Origin: Dokdonella sp.
Lineage (GTDB): Bacteria; Pseudomonadota; Gammaproteobacteria; Xanthomonadales; Rhodanobacteraceae
Assembly: GCF_019634775.1 (NCBI RefSeq)
Contig: NZ_JAHCAS010000001.1
Span: 2,176,894-2,240,893, forward strand
Direction: 5' to 3'
DNA: 64,000 bases
Under the pieces are notes generated by a model, which saw only the letters and a program-made list of their open reading frames with translations, did not search any database and had not been told where the DNA came from. The position numbers and the translations under genes were made by a program. Shown piece after piece: positions 34,004 to 42,696 of this stretch (the stretch's first letter is position 1; each line of letters starts with the position of its first letter).

Positions 34004-34853
34004 GGCCGGCCCCTCCCGCGTCGGCCCGACCGGTGACCAGCGCGAAGCGCTCCCGCCACACGGGGAACAGCTCGCCGGCCAGCGTGCGCATGGTCTCCAA
34101 CGCCGCGGGCGCCGTGCGCCCAGCCGGCTGCCGGTACTCCACCCGGTGCACCGGCAATCCTCGTGTCGCAGCGCGCGGATAGGCTTCGATGGCCGGTACG
34201 TCGGTGCCCAGCACCTGCACGCCGGCCTGTTCCTGAAACACCTGTCGCAGCGCCTGCTGGACCAGCCGCGCATTCGACGACACAGGATGCACACGGTTGA
34301 TGAGCAGACGCAGCGGCGGCGGCTCGATGCCCAGGTGCCGATACGGCGCGATGTCCTCGATCAGTTGCAGCGTGCCGCGCCGCAGCTCGCGCGCCGCGAG
34401 GATTTCCGGCGTCACCGGCGACAGCGCCAGGTCGGACGCCAGCACCGCCATCTCCAGCAGCACGCTGCGCGCGCCCTGGGTGTCGATCAGCAGCAAGTCG
34501 TAGTGCGTGCGGAAGACGGGAAGCAGATGGCGCAGTCGCAGGCGCCCATCCGGAGCGTGCAGCAGCAGCGTGTTCAGTTCGCCGCTGTCGTCGTTGGAGA
34601 GCACCAGGTCCAGGCCCGCGATCACGGTACGCGACACCAGTTGCTCGATGCGCCGCTCGTTGAAGGCCAGCATCTGGTAGATGCCGCCGGGCGCGCGAAC
34701 GTCCAGCGTGAAGTAGCTCGACAGCGTGGGCTGCACGTCCAGGTCCAGCAGCAGCACGCGCAGCCCGGCATCGGCGATGAAGCCGCCCAGGTTGGCCGCC
34801 GTCGTGGTCTTGCCCACGCCGCCCTTGGTCGAAATGATGGACACCACCTGCAT
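33987..34853 (-). CDS. parA: ParA-type partition ATPase of the ICE
   Basis: 288 residues from ATG 34853, 6 nt after GAGGAGAA. Deviant Walker A KGGVGKTT at residues 10-17, Walker A' LLLDLDVQPT and Walker B DLLLIDTQGA are intact. It belongs to the ParA/Soj proteins found at the right end of ICEclc-like elements and helps keep the excised form. It is followed by the HicA-like gene and parB. Confidence 0.93.
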   Translation of the reverse strand: MQVVSIISTKGGVGKTTTAANLGGFIADAGLRVLLLDLDVQPTLSSYFTLDVRAPGGIYQMLAFNERRIEQLVSRTVIAGLDLVLSNDDSGELNTLLLHAPDGRLRLRHLLPVFRTHYDLLLIDTQGARSVLLEMAVLASDLALSPVTPEILAARELRRGTLQLIEDIAPYRHLGIEPPPLRLLINRVHPVSSNARLVQQALRQVFQEQAGVQVLGTDVPAIEAYPRAATRGLPVHRVEYRQPAGRTAPAALETMRTLAGELFPVWRERFALVTGRADAGGAGHGERA

Positions 34854-34893
34854 GGGCTTCTCCTCGTCGAATGGCATGAACCGAGAAGAAGCG

Positions 34894-35112
34894 TCAGGCG
34901 CGTTCTTTGAGGCGATCGGCGATCCACTGTTCGATCTCCACCGAGTCCCAGCCCACCGCGCGCACGCCCAGGCGCAGCGCCTTGGGGAACTTGCCTTCCT
35001 TCATGAGGCTGTAGATGTGCGCGCGCTTGAAGCCGGTCTTGGCTTCGACCTCGGCGCGGCGCAGGATGCGGTGCTCGGGCGGCAAGGCCGGCGCGATGGT
35101 CTGCGAAGACAT
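34894..35112 (-). CDS. alpA: AlpA-family regulator
   Basis: 72 residues, a MerR-like winged HTH (ILRRAEVEAKTGFKRAHIYSLM) typical of AlpA. Such proteins regulate excision or the partition operon at the right end of ICEs. It lies 40 bp upstream of parA and is probably the first gene of that operon. Shine-Dalgarno AAGGAG is at good spacing. Confidence 0.88.
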   Translation of the reverse strand: MSSQTIAPALPPEHRILRRAEVEAKTGFKRAHIYSLMKEGKFPKALRLGVRAVGWDSVEIEQWIADRLKERA

Positions 35113-35187
35113 GAGAGGCACTCCTTGACGCTCGATGGCGTTGTTCAGAAAGTGCCTCGCATTCCATATGCTGCTGCTGCGAGATTC

Positions 35188-35222
35188 ACTGCAACTGCAG
35201 AACACGCAACTGCAATTGCAGT
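35188..35222. promoter_or_regulatory. Cluster of ACTGCA boxes and a 14-bp palindrome upstream of alpA
   Basis: ACTGCA occurs at 35188, 35194 and 35209, and its complement TGCAGT at 35217, the last two forming ACTGCAATTGCAGT (35209-35222). The cluster lies 75-110 bp upstream of the alpA start, a plausible operator for control of the alpA-par operon. Confidence 0.5.
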
Positions 35223-35236
35223 CTGCTGTTACAGGC

Positions 35237-35992
35237 TCAGCGCGATGCATCCAGGTGGCGACGCGCCTGTGCCAGCTTGCTCCACAGCGTTCGCTCGCTG
35301 ATGCCGGGCCGCCCTTCATGGTGGGCCAGTAGCGCACTGATCACCGCATCCATGTTGCGGAAGGACGAGTAGGCAGAGCCCGCGGGGGACTTGCCCAACA
35401 GCAATGTCAGCAGGCCGCCAATGATGTTCAGGTAAGTCGATTCGCTGCGCAGGCCCGGTTCACTCGCATCGCCCTCACGAATGCTACTGGCATGCTCCTT
35501 CGCCAACGCTTCGTGCTGTGCCTTCAGCGCCGCATGTAGTTGTGCGAGTTCGGCAAGCTGCAGCTTGGCGGCCTCGCGATCGGCCAGCAACACGTTCAGC
35601 ATGGCGACGCTCACCGAAGGATGCAGTTCGCGCTCGATGCCGTCGAACAGGAATGGAGGCCGCTCACCGGGGTAGTAATGCGACATCCACGCCTTCAGGT
35701 CGACGTGGCGCACGATCAACGCAGGATCGTCGAGTGCGGGGCGCTGAGGTTCCTGCGCCATGCCTGCCTTGCCGTAAGAAAGCTCATCGTGTGCCAATGC
35801 GTCGAAGATGCGCTCGGAGAAAAGGCGCAGCAAGGGCCAGCGCGGAAAGTCGTTCGGCTCAGGCATGGCACGTGGCCCGAGCGTTTCCAGAATCCGCGGC
35901 TCAAAGCGCAACAGTCCCGCCCAACGGACGGCCGCCTCGATCGGGCGGTAGTAGATCCTGGCGCCAAAGGCAAGGCAACTCGATTTCTCCAT
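35237..35992 (-). CDS. Unknown ICE right-end protein
   Basis: 251 residues from ATG 35992 (ATG upstream at 36037 possible). The N-terminal 110 residues look globular (FGARIYYRPIEAAVRWAGLL). Residues 140-180 form a coiled coil (LLADREAAKLQLAELAQLHAALKAQHEAL), then a C-terminal region with SSFRNMDAVISALLAHHEGRPGISERTLW, which could be a DNA-binding helix pair. No family recognised. The gap 35993-36546 contains nothing I can name. Confidence 0.65.
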   Translation of the reverse strand: MEKSSCLAFGARIYYRPIEAAVRWAGLLRFEPRILETLGPRAMPEPNDFPRWPLLRLFSERIFDALAHDELSYGKAGMAQEPQRPALDDPALIVRHVDLKAWMSHYYPGERPPFLFDGIERELHPSVSVAMLNVLLADREAAKLQLAELAQLHAALKAQHEALAKEHASSIREGDASEPGLRSESTYLNIIGGLLTLLLGKSPAGSAYSSFRNMDAVISALLAHHEGRPGISERTLWSKLAQARRHLDASR

Positions 35993-36546
35993 GTCGCGTG
36001 CGTCCCATCGTCGGATCGAACTCTGGCAGACGCGCACCGCCCAAGTGGGCGAGGCGATTGCCCAGAAATCCGGATGAAGCGCAGGACCGGCCGGGATCGT
36101 GGAAGGAAGCGTTGCATCGGCGCTGACGGCCGGCTAAGGGCGAACTACATCTTGCTACGCTTGAAACTCCTCAACCATGATGCGGGCGCTTTGCCTTTGG
36201 ACCGGCACGCGGCTTGGTGGTCGCGCTCCCCTGGGGTCAAGCATGGGTGCCGCGCTTTACCCGAAACCTGGCCAAAGTTTTCCGTAGGAATTCCAACGGC
36301 GTAAAGTGCCAATGCGTCAACAGGATGAGCCGGTTTGCAACCAGCAAAAGCTCATGCGTTCCGCGTCAGTGAAATGACCGCGGCGGCGAGCCCGCAGGCG
36401 AGTGCCGGAGTACGGAAGGGCGCAGCAATTGCGTCGAAACTGGAATCAGTACAGCGCATGAGCCATGCAGATCGGGTCAGCCGCAAGACCAAAGATGAAT
36501 CGCGCAATCCGAGAAAACTAGCCGCGCACCTTTCGATAGATCTGCG

Positions 36547-37458
36547 TCAGATCGCGCGTGATGTGCTTGCGTCCTGATGACATACACGTTCGGCGCGTTC
36601 GATGAACCGCTGCAACGGCTCCGTCATGCCACCCTCGGTTCGTAACAGATAGGTGGTTATCGATGCGCTCTGACCGGCCAACGGGCGGACAACAACATCC
36701 GCCGGCTGGCAAGTTGCCAAGTGCGCGGCAGTGGAAAAACTTAGCCCGTACCCTGCGGCCACCAACGTCAGCATCAGCCCGTGAGAAGCGGCATACTCAG
36801 CCACGATCGGTTGGACATCGACAGAGCGGAACAGTCGTTCGCTCTGCCGACCGCAACCTTGGCATGCCCGTGGATCACAAAGTACCAGCGGATAGCTCAC
36901 CACTTCCTGCAACGGCACTTCCTTGAAGGCTACAAGCGGGTGCCGTGCGGGCAGGATCACTACCAAGAGGTCGGCCCACAGCGGCTCAGCAATGATCCCG
37001 TCCTCCACTTCATTGACCATTGCAAAGCCGGCGTCGAACAGATTTGCGTTCAGCCCCTGCACGAGTTCGGTCAGCGGTACTTCGGAGAGCCGGATGTTTA
37101 CCTGCGGCGACTCTTCGCGGCACAGTGCAAGCAGTGCTGATAGCCTCGCCCGTCCTATGTCTCTCGACAGCGCGATTCGCAAAATGCCCTGAGAACCGGA
37201 GGCAGCAGCCTTCGCGCTGGCCACTGCCTGCTCAACGCTCAACATGATGCGGCGGGCGTCGTCGAGGAAGACTCGCCCTGCCCAAGTCAGGGTTGCGCCC
37301 CGCGGCGTGCGACTGAGCAACGTCACGCCTAGAGTTGTCTCCAACTTGCGGATCGTGCGTGATAGGGGAGATTGTTCTATATGCAGCCGCCTAGCGGCTC
37401 GACCGAAGTGCAGTTCCTCGGCTACAGCAATGAAACAGCGAAGATGACGTAAGTTCAT
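36547..37458 (-). CDS. LysR family transcriptional regulator
   Basis: 303 residues. The N-terminal winged HTH (LRHLRCFIAVAEELHFGRAARRL) and a complete substrate-binding domain are present. It is clearly of the same subfamily as the LysR at 50868 and the pseudogene at 37820, sharing FIAVAEELH, RLTWAG-type and LTLV(G/A)AGYG motifs. Ligand and target are unknown; no divergent intact gene lies next to it. Confidence 0.9.
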   Translation of the reverse strand: MNLRHLRCFIAVAEELHFGRAARRLHIEQSPLSRTIRKLETTLGVTLLSRTPRGATLTWAGRVFLDDARRIMLSVEQAVASAKAAASGSQGILRIALSRDIGRARLSALLALCREESPQVNIRLSEVPLTELVQGLNANLFDAGFAMVNEVEDGIIAEPLWADLLVVILPARHPLVAFKEVPLQEVVSYPLVLCDPRACQGCGRQSERLFRSVDVQPIVAEYAASHGLMLTLVAAGYGLSFSTAAHLATCQPADVVVRPLAGQSASITTYLLRTEGGMTEPLQRFIERAERVCHQDASTSRAI

Positions 37459-37819
37459 GCGCAGTCCCTCGTGACGTGACCAGTCCTTATGATCGTAGGG
37501 AGCCGCATGCGTGCGGAGAAGAGGCCGGCATGTCTTGCAGCGGCTGCCGTCGCCGGCTCACAGCACGCGGGCAATGGTGTCCGGAGTTATTGCAACGCTG
37601 CTTGAACGCGGGCGGCGGTCATGGCGGATGGCTAGCTAGAGCACTCGCGCCAGCGCGCCTCGGCTATCTTCTGTGGCCGCAGCGACCCGAGGAAGACAGT
37701 CGCGGCGTCTTACGTCACTCCCCGAGGGCGAGCGATTTGGTCTGTCGACACGGGCGGCGGCGCAGCGTCTGAAGTTCGCGCCAGCGGGCATCGCGCCGGA
37801 TGAACTGTCGATGGGCATG

Positions 37820-38461
37820 TTCGGCGAATTCGAGATCGCCACCTGTAACCGCGCTGCTGAAGCACTGCGGCCGGAGCAGTCGCAGCAAGCGGCTGACGCG
37901 GGCGGACAAGCAATTCCTGCAACATGTGCCGCGCCTCTTCACTGCCTTGCAGCAAGCCCGCGACAGCGTGAGGGGAGCGGCCAACGGCTTTCACGGTCAG
38001 CAACGCATTACGCTGTCCGATGGCATCACCCCGTCGCGCTTGCCGACCTTGCTGGCGTTAAGCTGGCAGGAGGAGCCCGACGTCGAGTTGCGCCTGTTCG
38101 AGGTGTCACTGTCGCAGCAAATCAAGGGGCTGCATGGCGATCTGTATGACCTAGGGCCCAGTCTGGTGAAGTGGGTGACGACATCGTGGCTAAGGCGCTT
38201 TGGAGCGCCCCCCCTCATGGTCGCGGCGCCGGCATGGCATCCGCTGCTCAAGCACAAACGTATCTCACTGGACGAGGTGCTGCGTTATCCGCTGGTGCTG
38301 GTGACCCACATGCATACGGGAGTCATGAACGTCAGATCCAACGAGTGCTGCCGCGGGTGAAGCAGGAACCCGTGATCGCTGCACGGGTGGCTTCCTGGGA
38401 ACCTGAAACGCGTCGAGGTATATTGATTGGACAGAAGCTAGTCTTCCGTCAACAGGTGTAG
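37820..38461 (+). pseudogene. Degenerate LysR regulator
   Basis: LysR-like sequence is spread over three frames: a trace of the HTH (RAAEALRPEQSQ near 37850), then the linker and first effector lobe (KQFLQHVPRLFTALQQARDS, ITLSDGITPSRLPTLLALSW), a shift for GDDIVAKALWSAP (about 38178), back for HPLLKHKRISLDEVLRYPLVL, and again for ERQIQRVLPRVKQEPVIAARV. At least three frameshifts and an N-terminal deletion make it non-functional. The gap 37459-37819 holds no other gene. Confidence 0.8.
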
Positions 38462-38471
38462 CCATCCCTTG

Positions 38472-38945
38472 CTAGCGGCTTCCATAGAACTTTTCCACGA
38501 ACGAGCGACGGTAACTCTGGTGGCAGGCTAGGCAGCTTTGCTGGGTCTTGGAGAAAGCCGCGATGACTGCTTGGCCGTCATTCCGCTGTGCAGCCTCGCC
38601 CATGGCGGTCGCGGCGTCATGGACCTGTCCATCAAGACCCCGAAACTTTCCAGCGTCTGCCCCAAGCCAAGCAAGGATGCGCATCTTTTCCGACATGGGC
38701 GGCTCGGCATGCTTGGCGATTCGTGGTGCTAGCTCGGCGACCAGCGGCCAGTCTTCTTTGGAGATCGCGCCCGTGACGGCTTGCATGTCGCGACCGAGTC
38801 TTTCCATTATGGTACGAAGCGCCATTGGCTTTGCCGCCTCTACGGACTGCGCACCGAGTGCCGTGGCGAAGGTTGCCAAGAGCACGGACAGCGGGACGGT
38901 GAAAAACGATCTGGGTTTCAAGGGCTGGTTCACGAATTTCTCCAT
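38472..38945 (-). CDS. Cytochrome c'-like secreted haem protein
   Basis: 157 residues. A signal peptide ends near GAQSVEA (residues 31-37). The single haem site CLACH is at residues 138-142, close to the C-terminus, as in class II cytochromes (c' / c-556), with a predominantly helical body. The periplasmic role could be NO binding or electron transfer. It is transcribed after the LpxR-like gene, 48 bp away. Confidence 0.83.
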   Translation of the reverse strand: MEKFVNQPLKPRSFFTVPLSVLLATFATALGAQSVEAAKPMALRTIMERLGRDMQAVTGAISKEDWPLVAELAPRIAKHAEPPMSEKMRILAWLGADAGKFRGLDGQVHDAATAMGEAAQRNDGQAVIAAFSKTQQSCLACHQSYRRSFVEKFYGSR

Positions 38946-38993
38946 TGATGTTGTGACGAATGCTTTGGGTCTAACGATTGGTTGCAGGTGTCC

Positions 38994-40193
38994 TCAAAAT
39001 TCCAGACTCAGCGCGATCGATCCGAATGCGTGATGGCCCGCCTGCTGGTCGAACTCGCGGGTTCTCCAAACGCGCATCACGGCGAGCCGTACGCCACGTC
39101 CAGCAACGATCCATTGGCTACTGATGCCGAGAGCTGCTTGCGCGATCCAAGGCCGCCGGCTGACGTGATGGCTATGCCGGAACATGTTTCCGTCGAGTGA
39201 GAAGTCCCAGGCGACGGCTTTACCCTCCAGATTCAGGAAGACATGTGCCCCAGGTTTGGGCGCCAGGACCGACTGCGGCGTTGTCGTGCGCAGATCGGCA
39301 ACACCAGAGGGCGGGCGGTTCTCTGCGCCAGGGCGGATCGGATAGCTGCCGAAGTCGTTCGGTATATTCCAGCCCGCGCGAAACTCCACGCCGGTACTGG
39401 CGGCGGTTTCGATGTTTCCGACCCGCAGGGCATAGCTGCCGATCACGTCGCTGCCCCATCCAGGGCGGACCGCACCCTCCATGTACGGCTTGAACTTGCG
39501 GTCCATGGCCATCTGAAACGCCGGCTCGTTGCGCAACTGGTTGTCCCAGCCGCGAAATCGCTCAATGCCGCGTGCCCGATGCACCAGATCCTGAGATTGC
39601 TCGGCCAGCGACCAGGGGCCGATCACGCCCAGGGTCAGCTCACGCACGTCAAGCATTTCGTAGCTGGCGGCTTGTGGGTGGATGCGGCGATTCCACGCCA
39701 AACCCAGGTAGAGCAAACCAGCGTACGGTCGGTCATCTGGAATCACGTCGGTGCGCGTCTTGTTCTCGGGCGTGTACATGGACTGGCCAAAGCGCACGAC
39801 GAGGTTTTGCGACGATGTCTGGGCGCCGGAATCGCGCCAGAACCCGGGATCAGCCCAGCCGATGAAGCGGGCGTACAAACCAATCGGCTGAGGCAGGCAC
39901 TCCGGACGGAGCCCGCCTTGCAGATCACGTGAGACTGCTGTTAGCGCGACACCGTTGGTGTAGTTGCGATCGGAGCCGGTGAACAAATCGTTCTCCAGAC
40001 GCAGGGTGCCGCCCCGCCAGCGCAGGGATTGCTCTGGCGAGCAGGAGGGAGGATTTGCAGAGAGTGAGACTTCGGAACCAAAAGCAGAAATCGGGCTGAA
40101 CAATGCACCCGCAATCAACAAGATGACGCACTGCATCGGCTGCCGCACCTTGGTGCCGCGCAGGCTCCAGCGATACCCGCCGATGCCAATCAT
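38994..40193 (-). CDS. LpxR-like outer-membrane lipid A 3'-O-deacylase
   Basis: 399 residues from ATG 40193, which overlaps the stop of the LOG gene (ATGA); an internal ATG at 40136 would start directly at the signal peptide MQCVILLIAGALFSPISAFG. LENDLFTGSDRNYTNG matches the LpxR (DUF2219) N-terminal signature, including the Asn residues of the active site. The alternating pattern to a final aromatic Phe fits a 12-strand barrel. It would remodel lipid A. Unusual as ICE cargo. Confidence 0.83.
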   Translation of the reverse strand: MIGIGGYRWSLRGTKVRQPMQCVILLIAGALFSPISAFGSEVSLSANPPSCSPEQSLRWRGGTLRLENDLFTGSDRNYTNGVALTAVSRDLQGGLRPECLPQPIGLYARFIGWADPGFWRDSGAQTSSQNLVVRFGQSMYTPENKTRTDVIPDDRPYAGLLYLGLAWNRRIHPQAASYEMLDVRELTLGVIGPWSLAEQSQDLVHRARGIERFRGWDNQLRNEPAFQMAMDRKFKPYMEGAVRPGWGSDVIGSYALRVGNIETAASTGVEFRAGWNIPNDFGSYPIRPGAENRPPSGVADLRTTTPQSVLAPKPGAHVFLNLEGKAVAWDFSLDGNMFRHSHHVSRRPWIAQAALGISSQWIVAGRGVRLAVMRVWRTREFDQQAGHHAFGSIALSLEF

Positions 40194-41056
40194 GTTGCCC
40201 CATCGCCTGCCGCCCTGTTGACGTAAAAGCGTTCGAGGGCACTGACGATTTCCTCCGCATCGTCTACGCAGGTGAACAAGTCGAGATCGGATGAAGAGAC
40301 ATAGCCTTCGTCGAGCAGAAGATCGAAATCAACTACGCGACGCCAGAATGCACGGCCGACCAGCACCACCGGAACACGCTGCATCTTTCTGGTCTGGATC
40401 AAGGTGAGCACCTCGAACAGCTCATCGAGCGTTCCATAGCCACCGGGGAAGGCCACCAAGCCCTTGGCGTGCAACAAGAAGTGCATCTTGCGCAGCGCGA
40501 AATAGTGGAATCGGAACGCCAAATCCGGGCACATGTAGGGGTTGGGTGCCTGTTCGTGGGGCAGCGTGATGTTGAGGCCAATCGAACGTGCGCCGACCTC
40601 GAAAGCACCGCGGTTGGCGGCCTCCATGATGCCGGGCCCACCCCCGGTGACGACGACGAAATCACGGCGGTTTTGCTGCTGGAAACGCGCCGAAATAAGG
40701 CCCGAGAAACGCCTCGCTTGCTCGTAGTGACGTGCCTGTTCGACCCGGCGATTGGCCCGCGCAAGCTCTTGCCGCAGCCCGACATCCTCCGGAGTGACGA
40801 GCGCCTGACGCTCCAGAACGCCAAGACGGGCTTCTGCCGTCTCGGCATCGCTCACGCGTGCGCTGCCGAAGACCACTACCGTCGAGCGAATGCCTTGCTC
40901 GTGCAGGATGCGCTCGGGCTTGAGCAGTTCGAGCTGTAGTCGCAGCGGCCGCAGTTCGTCCTGGCCAAGCAGCTCGATGTCTTCGTACGCAAGCCGGTAC
41001 GTTGGCGACTCGCGGATGGCGCGCAGGCGTTCATCGAGATCTTCTGCGGGCTTCAT
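40190..41056 (-). CDS. LOG family (TIGR00730-like) protein
   Basis: 288 residues from ATG 41056, overlapping the metallo-beta-lactamase stop (TGATG). A Rossmann fold with GGGPGIMEAANRGA and PGGYGTLDELFE, the nucleotide monophosphate phosphoribohydrolase motif, is intact. An N-terminal extension of about 110 residues is helical. Family members release cytokinin-like bases or degrade nucleotides; the substrate here is unknown. Confidence 0.88.
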   Translation of the reverse strand: MKPAEDLDERLRAIRESPTYRLAYEDIELLGQDELRPLRLQLELLKPERILHEQGIRSTVVVFGSARVSDAETAEARLGVLERQALVTPEDVGLRQELARANRRVEQARHYEQARRFSGLISARFQQQNRRDFVVVTGGGPGIMEAANRGAFEVGARSIGLNITLPHEQAPNPYMCPDLAFRFHYFALRKMHFLLHAKGLVAFPGGYGTLDELFEVLTLIQTRKMQRVPVVLVGRAFWRRVVDFDLLLDEGYVSSSDLDLFTCVDDAEEIVSALERFYVNRAAGDGAT

Positions 41057-42465
41057 CACTCGTGCGCCAGAAAGTCCGGCCAGCGCAGCGCATGGCCATA
41101 CTCGGGCACCGTGACCTGCCAGCCGAGTTGCTGCTGCAAGAGGTCAGCGAAGGTTTGCGCGGCCGACGATTCCCCATGCACCACGAAGGTTTGCGCCGGT
41201 GCTTGAATGAAAGCACGGGCCCAATCCAGCAGCGCCTTCTGGTCGGCATGCGCCGAGAGGCCGTCCACGCTGTGGATCGCCGCACGTACCGGGATGTCCT
41301 CGCCGAAGATGCGTACACGTTCGGCCCCCTCGATCAGGCGTCGGCCAAGCGTCCCCTGCGCCTGGAAACCGGGAAACAAGATGCTGCATTCGCGGCGTGG
41401 CAAGTTGTGGCGCAGGTGGTGCCGGATACGTCCCGCATCGCACATGCCGCTGGCAGAAATAATGATGGCCCCGGAGCGAATCCGGTTCAGCGCCATGGAC
41501 TCCTCAGCGCTCGCTGTGAAATCCAGGTACGGGAGGTTCTCGCCGCGCGCGTGCCATCCGGCCAACCGCTTCGCCTGTTCGTCGAACAATTCGAGATGTT
41601 CACGCGTGATGCGTGTGGCCTCGGTGGCCATCGGCGAATCGACAAACACCATTGGACGCTGCAGACGCCCTTCGCAGGTGAGACGATGTAGGTGGTAGAG
41701 CACCTCCTGGGTTCGGCCGACCGCAAAGGCCGGAACGATGACATTGCCGCCGCGCTCGAACAGGGTTTTCTCGACGATGCCGATCATGTCCGCTTCGGTC
41801 GCCGAAAAATCCTTGTGCCGGCGGTCACCGTAGGTGGACTCGATGACGAGGATGTCGGCTTCCTCAATGGGTGTCGGGTCGCGCAGGATGGGGCGTCCCG
41901 GCTGACCCAGATCGCCGCTGAACACGATCTTCGTGGGGTAACCGTACTCGGTAATCCACACTTCCAGGATGGCCGAACCAAGGATGTGTCCGGCATCACG
42001 AAAGCGGGCGCGCACCCCGACGCGGGGTGCGAACTCCCGGTCGTATTCGATACCTCGTACTTGCTGCAGGCATTCGTGTGCATCCTGCAGGGTATACAGG
42101 GGTGGCGGCACGGTCTTTTCTTTGAGCCGCTTGGCAACCCGCTTGGCATCGATTTCCTGGATGTGAGCGCTATCGGGCAGCATCACCCCGAGCAGATCAA
42201 CCGTCGCTGGCGTGGCGTAGATGGACCCCTTGAACCCGGCGCGCGTGAGTTTGGGCAATAGCCCGCTGTGGTCGATGTGGGCGTGGGTTAGCAGGACGAA
42301 GTCAATGGACGCCGGGTCGAACGCGAACGGCTCGTGGTTGCGTGCTGCTGCTATACGCCCACCTTGAACCATGCCGCAATCGACCAGGAAGCGGACATTA
42401 GCCGCTTCGACCAGAAAGCACGATCCGGTGACTTCTCGGGCTGCGCCCAAAAAACTGAGTTTCAT
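41056..42465 (-). CDS. Beta-CASP metallo-beta-lactamase fold RNase-like protein
   Basis: 469 residues from ATG 42465. Zinc motif H61-x-H63-x-D65-H66 (THAHIDH), a middle beta-CASP domain (FAVGRTQEVLYHLHRL) and the final HGE and SAHAD motifs identify the CPSF73/RNase J-like YsgA group common in bacteria. Probably an RNA endo/exonuclease. It is translationally coupled to the LOG gene and lies 7 bp after the DUF2892 gene. Confidence 0.88.
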   Translation of the reverse strand: MKLSFLGAAREVTGSCFLVEAANVRFLVDCGMVQGGRIAAARNHEPFAFDPASIDFVLLTHAHIDHSGLLPKLTRAGFKGSIYATPATVDLLGVMLPDSAHIQEIDAKRVAKRLKEKTVPPPLYTLQDAHECLQQVRGIEYDREFAPRVGVRARFRDAGHILGSAILEVWITEYGYPTKIVFSGDLGQPGRPILRDPTPIEEADILVIESTYGDRRHKDFSATEADMIGIVEKTLFERGGNVIVPAFAVGRTQEVLYHLHRLTCEGRLQRPMVFVDSPMATEATRITREHLELFDEQAKRLAGWHARGENLPYLDFTASAEESMALNRIRSGAIIISASGMCDAGRIRHHLRHNLPRRECSILFPGFQAQGTLGRRLIEGAERVRIFGEDIPVRAAIHSVDGLSAHADQKALLDWARAFIQAPAQTFVVHGESSAAQTFADLLQQQLGWQVTVPEYGHALRWPDFLAHE

Positions 42466-42472
42466 AGGGCGT

Positions 42473-42676
42473 TCACTCGGGTTTTCGCATCGGGCAAGTG
42501 CTGAGGCCGAGCAGGCGATAGCCAGGACAGCGGCCTGCCAGGCCGGTGAGGAGTGGCATGATTCCAATGAGTCCCAGCCAACGCCAGGATGAGTCCAGCC
42601 ACAATGGGAGACTGAGCATAATCAGTCCGATGACGATGCGCACAATGCGGTCGAGATTTCCAACGTTGATTTGCAT
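42473..42676 (-). CDS. DUF2892 inner-membrane protein
   Basis: 67 residues. Starts with NVGNLDRIVRIVIGLIML and has two transmembrane helices (residues 10-28 and 33-50) followed by CPGYRLLGLSTC, the DUF2892/YgaP-type pattern. Begins an operon with the beta-CASP and LOG genes, after a 20-bp gap from the outer-membrane factor gene. Confidence 0.85.
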   Translation of the reverse strand: MQINVGNLDRIVRIVIGLIMLSLPLWLDSSWRWLGLIGIMPLLTGLAGRCPGYRLLGLSTCPMRKPE

Positions 42677-42696
42677 GACGGTCTCCTTGTGTTGAA

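Noticed and set aside
36335..36577. 80-codon plus-strand frame in the gap right of the unknown right-end gene
   Set aside because: No Shine-Dalgarno, overlaps the LysR 3' end antisense, no family resemblance.
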